DNA of 64,000 nucleotides, taken from NCBI GenBank assembly GCA_033239125.1, contig BSWB01000002.1, forward strand, positions 81,092,560 to 81,156,559, written 5' to 3'. Made by a program: the position numbers and the translations under genes. This stretch comes from Fagopyrum homotropicum. Taxonomy: Eukaryota > Streptophyta > Magnoliopsida > Caryophyllales > Polygonaceae. This document shows, in pieces, positions 56,962-64,000 of this stretch; the stretch's first letter is position 1; every line of letters starts with the position of its first letter. Below the pieces are notes generated by a model. The model was not told the DNA's origin. It ran no database searches and saw only the letters and a program-made list of their open reading frames with translations.

Positions 56962-58710
56962 TGTAATATCCTTAGTTTCCTAATGACCCCACCCCGCGCC
57001 TCAGCTGAGCCGCAGGTACGGAACCGCCCCCGCAATTTTCAGGGTGGCGCCGCCTTCTTTGACCGTCTTACTTTCCCGTTTCTTACCTTATAAGATTCCT
57101 CTCCTCCCTTCTGATGAGGGTTTTCTTTCCAAACTTCATCCTCTTCTCTTCTCTACGTTCTTCTTCTCTTCATCTCCTTCTCTTGAGTTCTTTCATTGGT
57201 TCTTCTTTGGATTTCTTCAAGTGTGAAGCTTTGGTGGTGTGTTTGATAGTTGTGATGATGATGATGATGATGTTGTGTTGTGTTGTGGATATAAAACTGA
57301 GTGTATGAAGGGTGCTTCCTTCTCCTGATTCTGTAGTTGTAGGTTCTTTCCCTTTCTCTTCTTCTTTCCTTTTTTTTTCCTTCCTCTTCTCTTCCTTAGT
57401 TGGTATCCATAAGCTTGCACTTGTGTTAAGCCTTAGATGTTGTGTATGTATGTGTACGATGATGCTGGGTTACCTTTGGCACCTTAACAAAGAAGTGAAT
57501 CAAGCGAGAGATCGGTGCAAAGTCAAAAGATCGCCCTTCTGCTGTATTGCGCCCTTGTGCCTTGCCAGTGCCGCCCCTGCAGCCAAAGCTTGTCACCGCC
57601 CCTGCGGCTTCGTCCACCGTTGTCGCGGCTTGTCATTGCTCCTGCGCTCATTCATTCCCGAGTTGCGTCTTTGTCCAGGACATACCAAGTGTTGGTATGT
57701 GTCATTTCCTTCTTTTGTCTTATGGTTGGGATGTGAGAGTATGTTAGTGTTTATGTAGATGAGGTTGATGATATGATATGTTGAGGAATGTCTTAGGCAT
57801 CTTTGGGTTATTGACGAGTTATCGAGGATTAGTTTATGGGTTATGATCTTGTATGATCTTGGAGACTAGGAGGTGGAATCTCCCAACCTTTGATAGTGAT
57901 TGATATTGTGTACATCCACTAATCGCTTCCTCGAGGGGAATCCGTGACCACTGGTTAGGACTACCTTGTGATAGATAAGTCCTTGGGCTTACTTAGCTAG
58001 CGTTTATGAATTGGAGTGATTGTTATAGTGGTGTGTGTGCATATGTATGTTGCATTGATAACCTACCCGGACTAGGACGACCATATATGTATCTAACTGG
58101 CCCAAGTGTATGATGACGGGCAATGATAACTTGTCTAGCTCAAAATTGGGAAACTAGGGGGTTCTTTGCGACTATTCCACCAGGTGTTGATGATTGACAC
58201 CAATTCCAAACATGTGTGGTAAAAGGGGACAGAGGCGATGTTGTTTTACTCCTCGTATCACATAGAATGAATTAGTAATGGTATAACATAATGAAGATAA
58301 TAAACGGATGATGTGTGTGAGCATGTGCATGTTATGATGTGATTATGTGTGCTATTACCGTTATTCTTATTCATTAATTGTTAGCTAACGGCTTTATACC
58401 GTATTTTAGATGCTTTGCAGGATATGAAGACTGTAGAGTGATCTGGTGGGGTGATCAGCCAAGGACTTCCGTGCATTTAGGTTGTGTATGGGTTTTTCGA
58501 TGTACACATGTATATGATGTTATCATTTTAATACTCGGGAATGGTTTTGTATGGTTTACGTTGTTGATTTATCAGTTTATAAGGGTTTGGTTTTATATCT
58601 ATTTGTGCCTAGTTGTAAGATCCAGTGGACTTGTTGTCAAGCTATGGTCAGGATCCATTGTGAGATCCTAGCCCGTAGAGCTCTGAGTCCTGCGGATTTG
58701 GGGTGTTACA
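56962..58710 (+). repeat. 5' LTR of element F
   Basis: 1,749 bp. GC-rich motif clusters lie at 56990-57050 and 57545-57650, GTTAGCTAAC at 58380-58389 and the conserved tail at 58612-58710. Pairs with the solo LTR at 28548-30330 in layout. Confidence 0.88.
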
Positions 58711-58714
58711 ACGT

Positions 58715-58727
58715 TGGTATCAAAGCC
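58715..58727 (+). promoter_or_regulatory. Primer binding site of element F
   Basis: TGGTATCAAAGCC, one mismatch from the iMet complement, lies four bases after the LTR. Confidence 0.82.
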
Positions 58728-58893
58728 TTAGGTTGACAACAATGAAACTTGTAATCTGCGATAATGGTTGAATGGATAAATAAACAGAACCCGAAAGGGT
58801 TTGACTTTGTAAAAGGAATTTGGTTTTGAAATGTGTATACAAATCATTTGGGATAAAATGTACGGGAAGCCTTTACCCCTTCCGTGGATCTCA

Positions 58894-58895
<2 letters not shown>

Positions 58896-58934
<39 letters not shown>
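58896..58934. repeat. (TA)n microsatellite in the leader of element F
   Basis: About 19 TA units; a second short run lies at 58970-58984. Confidence 0.95.
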
Positions 58935-58937
<3 letters not shown>

Positions 58938-59032
58938 ATCAAATCCAAAACACACATACACACAAACATATATATATATATATACATATGGGATTATATA
59001 GCCTTATACGGATAGATATGTGTATACCGCAG

Positions 59033-60290
59033 ATGGCTCGAACTGGAGCAACATCTACAGTAGGACGAGGTAGAGGTAGACCCCCTCTTCCTCCGGTAGC
59101 TATAGTCAGGGACAAGTTCCCATTTCTAATCCGCCTGCAGTGGAGGATAGACACAAGGAGGTTGTTGAGAGCGTCATTCTTGAGGTTGGGAACGGGATGG
59201 CAGCGAGATAGAGATCTCGGCCAATACAATTAGACGACTCAGATCATGTCTCGATGAGGGGACCAGAGTTCCAAACGTACATTCGTTGAGTTGAGGAGGC
59301 TTCTAGGGCAGGTAGACGTGCCCCGGATCTGCCAACATATGTGGGATCATCTGAGATGTCCCAGGGAGCTACTCAGGTACCTGTCATACCTGCGGCACGA
59401 GCTGTTGAGGTTACTAGGGCTCAAGAAGAGCCGAGAGAACCACGACCAGACTCCTGGTTGACGGCTTTTCACCAGATGGGAGTACCCCCTTTCGTTGGAA
59501 AGGTGGGCTTGGAGGTCGAGCTGTGGATTGGGGATGTAAACTCAACCCTTGAGTCTATTAGATGTCCAGAGGACAGACGAATAGAGTTAGTATAGACTCT
59601 ATTCCGTAATTTAGCCCAACATTGGTGGAGGACCATGTAGAGTCGAGCCATCAGTTATGACCAGATGCAAAGTATGATTAGAGAGCGTTTGTGCCCTGCC
59701 TCATTGAGGAGGGAGAAACTACAAGATTTTGTAGAGGCTGGATTCGAGGACATTCCTGTATCCGAGGCGATCAAGAAGTTCCAAGAAGAGTTGGCATTAC
59801 TAGGTCTAGTTGCACCTCCCGAGGACAAACACGTGTATCTGTTCTCCTGCAGACTGAGGGAGAGTACCCAAGCCTATATGGCAGGTCTTCATTGTGATTC
59901 CCTAATAGATTATCAGAACAGAACCTCGTCTTATGAACGTGAGCGGGCTGGTTAGAGGAGAGATTCTCAGATAGGAAGGTTTGAGAAGAGGCAGAGGACG
60001 AGACAAACCAGTGCAGGAGCATCGAGGTACGGGCGAGGCCAAACTCAGGGCCGCTCGAGTTACCCATGTCTGCACAAATTTTTGTGAGAGGACGGTAGTG
60101 CTTCAATTGTGGAGGGTTTGGATATATGCGATCTGACTGTCCGAGGGCACCAATGACGTGCTTCTCTTGTGGGAAGCCATGACATCAAGCTACCTATTGC
60201 CGTCAAGGCGGAGCTTCATCACAGCCGGGTTCTTCCCCTATTAGTGCAGTAGGAGGTGGGCAAAGGTCACCTCAATATCAGATGTAGGGA
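59033..60290 (+). pseudogene. Element F gag remnant with two zinc knuckles
   Basis: The ATG at 59033 gives MARTGATSTVGRG. The frame shifts soon after and the capsid part reads at 59341-59955 (PRPDSWLTAFHQMGVPPF, EVELWIGDVNSTLESIRC, FVEAGFEDIPVSEA). The knuckle region at 60099-60200 has CFNCGGFGYMRSDC, with Tyr in place of the His ligand, then CFSCGKP-stop-HQATYC. Several stops (near 59593, 59638, 59953 and in the second knuckle) show it is dead. Confidence 0.82.
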
Positions 60291-61215
60291 CAACAGAGCG
60301 TCCTAGATCATACTACTACTCAGGGTTCTACTATAGGACCGAGTAGAGGCAGAGGCCGTGGTGGGAGCACCACTGATACCAGGGGAGCACATGCTCAAGT
60401 GTTCGAGTTGAAGAGTGCCGAGGAGATACAACATTGGCGGCTAAAGGTACCATTTTGATTAATGGTTTACCTGTTAGATTATTGTTTGATACGGGTGCTA
60501 CGCACTCATTTATTTCTGATGTATGTGTTGATTGACCGACTTTAGATATGGTAGAGGGGAGACCCTCTATTATAGGGTTACCCGATAGGAGTCAAGTTAG
60601 AGGTACTCGTGAAGTACATGGTTGTCCTATATATTTAGGAAACCGTGATTTGTTAGTGGACTTCTTTGTCATGTCGTTGGTGCATGAGGAAGTTATTTTG
60701 GGTATGGATTGAATGGATAGGCATAGTGATGTGTTAGATGTATGTAGAAGGACCTTGACGGTCTCTACCGAGTCACGTTAGATAAAGATTTTCCGAGGTT
60801 ATGACCTTGGAAAGATGGGTACGGTCAACAACGCAGTCCGAGCGGCGAGGCTGATTGGACAAGGTTGTGATACCTTCTGGTGTTATGCCATGAAGGAGGG
60901 CCAGAGTCCTTCGTTAGAGGATATCCCCGTGGTCGGCGAGTTCATGGACATTTTTGACGAGCCGTCCAGTTTGACGCCTCAGAGGAGCGTGAAATTCGGT
61001 ATAGAGTTAGAGCCGGGGACAAGACCAATCTCGAAGGCCCCATATCGTATAACACTTATCGAGTTGTTAGAGATAAAGAAGAAACTCGAGGAGTTAGCTG
61101 AGAAGAGCTTCAGCGTATTCCCGTGGGGCGCACCTGTCCTCTTCATGCGGAAGAAAGACGGAACGTTGCGTTTGTGTTTTGACTACAGAGAGTTAAACAA
61201 GGTGACCATCAGAAC
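60291..61215 (+). pseudogene. Element F protease and truncated RT
   Basis: The protease has GTILINGLPVRLLFDTGATH with an intact DTGA site near 60490, then stops at about 60534, 60709 and 60780. RT begins with EDIPVVGEFMDIF, ELEPGTRPISKAPYR and LCFDYRELNKVT and ends at the insertion at 61216, before the catalytic motif. Confidence 0.85.
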
Positions 61216-61319
61216 TGTAATATCCGGAATTTTTATTCCGTTTAATTTCGAATCAATTCGGACTTCGAGCCATTAACGGTTCCCATTCTATCTAGTATTT
61301 CTTTCTTCACAAATTTTAT

Positions 61320-61532
61320 CATTTTATGTAGAATTTAATTCACATAAAATGATAGAATTATATCAAACCCTAATTCTTATAATTATTTAACATTTTATGT
61401 AGAATTTAATTCACATAAAATGATAGAATTATATCAAACCCTAATTCTTATAATTATTTATCATTTTATGTAGAATTTAATTCACATAAAATGATAGAAT
61501 TATATCAAACCCTAATTCTTATAATTAATCCT
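61320..61532 (+). repeat. 71-bp tandem repeat, three copies, with a hairpin in each
   Basis: Copies start at about 61321, 61392 and 61463 with nearly no differences. Each begins CATTTTATGT and returns ACATAAAATG about 20 bases later, so each can form a stem-loop. Confidence 0.95.
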
Positions 61533-61534
61533 TA

Positions 61535-61705
61535 ACGACGACTTTAGACGAGATCATGACAAGGCTGAGACGAGACTGTGACAAAGCTGTGGCGAGACCT
61601 TGACAGAGCTGAGACGAGGTCATGACGAAGCCCGACAACTCTGTGACGAAGTCATGCATGGGCCTGACAAAGCCATGACGAGTTATGACGAGTTTTGACA
61701 ACCCA
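61535..61705 (+). repeat. Degenerate short repeats of the type 'gacgaggtcatgacaaagct'
   Basis: About eight imperfect units of roughly 20 bp ('gacgagatcatgacaaggct', 'gacgagactgtgacaaagct', 'gacgaggtcatgacgaagcc'). Confidence 0.8.
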
Positions 61706-61980
61706 ACCCACCTTTGCTTTTTACAAATTCAGCTCACCTCTTCATGCCAAATTGCTTCAGCCCAATTTCTGTACACCTCCAGCCAGCCCGGATTGCATCA
61801 GCCTTGCCCTACCTTAAGCTCAGCCAGCCCAACTGTACAAAGCCCAAGCCAACTCATGTCCAAGCCCAGCTAGAAGGGAAGATCAGCAACGCTTCTTTTT
61901 GCCTCTTTCACGCTCTAACCCTAGAAGCGTCACGCAGCTCTCAACCTCGTCACCTCGTGCGATTCCGGAACCAACCATTC

Positions 61981-62095
61981 AGCTCCGCCCTCTTCGCCTT
62001 CTGCACACCGCCAAGGACCCTTCAGCTCCGCCCTCTTCGCCTTCTGCACACCGCCAAGGACCCTTTAGCTCCGCCCTCTCCGCCTTCTGCACACC
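61981..62095 (+). repeat. 43-bp tandem repeat, about 2.7 copies
   Basis: Units start at 61981, 62024 and 62067 ('agctccgccctcttcgcctt'). The first two are identical, the third diverges at its end. Confidence 0.93.
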
Positions 62096-64000
62096 AACGA
62101 CAACAACGCTGGGGTTGTGAGGAACCGCTGGGACGGTGTGCACGACCCACTAGTGAACCTAGAGCAGACTGCAGGCGCGCCTCCTGGGCCACTGTCAAGT
62201 CTTTCCCCTGCTACAGTTACGCACTCTAGCAACAGCAGTCCGATGCTACTTCCTTCATCTCGTCATGACATGGAATCGAGTAAGATCCATATCCGTCCTT
62301 CTAGGTCCTTCTCTTTGATCAATCCTTAACCTATATATGCTGATGTGAGCACCCTTTGTGTCTTCAATTTGTCCCTAGCAGCCTCGGAAGATAGCTTGAA
62401 GAGCTGAGGCGTTTTCTGAGTTTTCGGAAGTGACGAGCAGTCAACTTCGGGTCCAATTTTGGGTAAGCTAGACTACTTCTTTTTGGCTTGCTTTCGGATA
62501 TGTCATAGACGGTATTGCATAGTAAATCATACTAAAATTTTAGAGGAATCCATGTTACAGTTTGAGAGTTATGGTGTTTCAAAGATGACTCTTCCCACAG
62601 TTTTTTATAACTGTGCTGAGTATTGGGAAAAACAGAATGTGATTTTGTTTTGTGAGATAGTTTTGAATAGGCTTTTGATCTTTGAACTTGAATTTCGGAT
62701 ATGTCAGAGTTAGGATTACATAGTATAATATATCAAAATTTGAGAGGATTTAATCAAGAGGTTCAGGAGTTATGATTTTTCAAAGTTAAGACAGTGTGCT
62801 GTTTTGTTAAGTGTTTGCTGAATTTCCAGAAACTGTGTTGATCAGTCAAGTTTGAACATACTTTTTGATGCCTTAGAGATAAGATCCACCGTTCAATTTT
62901 TGAGATGTCGTTTAGTGCCATGCATAGGTTAATATATCAAATTTTGGGATGAATCCAACGGTGGGATTTAGAATTATAGAGGCTCAAAGTGGACTTGTTG
63001 TACAGTTAGAAAACATACTCAGATTTTGGCGAAGTATAGAATATTTTTTAAGTGTTGTAACCAACTTTGGAAATTTTTGTAGAAGTGATGGTTGAACAGT
63101 TTTAATAAATTCTTGCTCCTAGGAGTAGATGAGATATCATAGATGATCTAGGGAATTATTTCGGAATTTTTATAAGATTATTCAAATTTCATATTTGAAG
63201 CCGAAGTTGGGCCTTAACGATCTTTCCGAAAATAGGAAAATGGGTAAATTGCCAGTTTGTAACCAAACTCATCTTTAGGAGTTAGAATATGACTCTTTAG
63301 TCTCAAATAAGAGTTTAGGCATGAATTATGGAATTTTTGGAAGTTTCGGAACCAAGGATAAAATAGTCATTTTACCATAAATTGGTATTGTATTAAATTT
63401 TGTTCTAATAAGATCTACTACCTTAGAAGTCTTAGACTTCTAATTACCTAGAAAGTGTGCTGACACACTTGCCTCCTTTGACAGGCAACCGAGTTATACA
63501 GTTATAGATTGAGTTGTGATTAAGAGAGTCGAGATCTGATTTTGGTAAGTCCACGGACTTACTTAGCTGGCTTCTTGTATGAGTGTAATGTATGAGTGGT
63601 GTTTGTTAGTTATGATAAACACCGAAACCGGATTAGGCCGACTTTAATATATACGTAATTGACCCAAGTGTATGATAGCAGGTCGTGACATCATTTGCCT
63701 AGCTCTTGCGAGAGTCTAGGAGGTTCCCTGCGACCACCCCAGTCAAGTAAACGGTGACATGCATTAGTACCATTCCGCATTGGTAAACGGGGACAGGGGC
63801 GAGGTTTAGGAATCCCTCGTGTCACAAAATAAGTATCATTAGTAATGACATATCACCTAATTAAAGATAATAAAAGAATTGACTGTTGTATGTTGATTGT
63901 GTATCATGTGTGATTGTGCTTTTACCTTTATACTTATGCATAGAATGTTAGCTAACGGTTTTATACCGCTTGTAGATGCCTTGCAGGTTAAGACAATTGT

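Larger units (their letters stand above)
56962..61215 (+). mobile_element. Element F: Del/Tekay-like Ty3/Gypsy element, cut in RT by element G
   Basis: The 5' LTR 56962-58710 (TGTAATATCC...GTGTTACA) is followed by a primer site, gag, knuckles, protease and the start of RT. At 61215 the RT text stops inside RELNKVTIRT, where a new LTR begins. The matching TSD and the remainder lie beyond the window. Gag and RT wording matches element A. Confidence 0.88.
61216..64000 (+). mobile_element. Element G: Del-like LTR inserted in element F, runs off the window
   Basis: It starts TGTAATATCCGG directly after AGAAC (61211-61215, candidate TSD). Its right part (about 63440-64000) is homologous in reverse to the LTR of element A at 21440-21990. 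This includes the hairpin (63698-63720), the palindrome GTAAGTCC-AC-GGACTTAC (63545-63562) and GTTAGCTAAC (63947-63956). The LTR is at least 2.78 kb, longer than its relatives because of internal tandem repeats. No internal coding region is reached. Confidence 0.82.

Noticed and set aside
61320..61532. CRISPR-like array
   Set aside because: The three 71-bp copies are head to tail without spacers, in a plant LTR.
61714..62229. 171-residue ORF in element G
   Set aside because: It covers the 43-bp tandem repeat in an LTR, is Pro/Ala/Ser-rich and resembles no known protein.

Overview
This is a repeat-dense stretch of a flowering-plant nuclear genome, probably a dicot. I infer this from plant-type retrotransposon lineages (Del/Tekay-like, Athila-like and CRM-like Ty3/Gypsy, plus Ty1/Copia), tRNA-iMet-type primer sites, a two-exon pectinesterase gene and a FAR1-related pseudogene. 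No bacterial gene, CRISPR array, rRNA or tRNA gene was recognised. Species cannot be told from the sequence.

Layout. 1-23043 is one old minus-strand Del/Tekay-like element (A) whose left part runs off the window. Two younger elements split it. Element B (3972-12874, Athila-like, minus, TSD CCACA) sits in the gag of A. A CRM-like element (13312-21145, plus, TSD CTTGG) sits in the 5' LTR of A. 23044-23657 is unassigned. 23663-30401 is a degenerate Copia element (D) with TA...TA LTR ends and TSD AGTCC. D carries a hAT-like MITE (23891-24453) and, inside its 3' LTR, a solo Del-like LTR (28548-30330, TSD ATCAT). 30407-33400 is AT-rich noncoding DNA with a 200-bp tandem duplication and microsatellites.

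34002-35964 is the only host gene that looks intact: a secreted PMEI-pectin methylesterase with one intron. 35965-40038 is intergenic and holds small inverted repeats, a Del-like LTR tail and the 3' end of a decayed Tat/Athila-type element (E). Element C (40660-52594, Athila-like, plus, TSD ACTCT) is nested in the probable LTR of E. 54886-56523 is a broken FAR1-related/MULE transposase-like gene. 56962-61215 is a Del-like element (F, plus) interrupted in its RT by another Del-like LTR (G, 61216 to the window end).

How the parts work together. The TEs are copy-and-paste elements, nested in a readable order (A before B and CRM; D before MITE and solo LTR; E before C; F before G). Coding damage is mostly nonsense, many at Trp codons, as expected of silenced, methylated repeats. 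The most unusual signals are noncoding. First, a recurring tripartite palindrome built on CCACGGCCGTGG is spread through LTRs, coding and 3' regions of the two Athila-like elements. Second, a roughly 55-bp conserved block and a hairpin lie upstream of their polypurine tracts. Third, GC-rich CCGCCCCTGCGG-type clusters sit at fixed offsets inside the Del-like LTRs.
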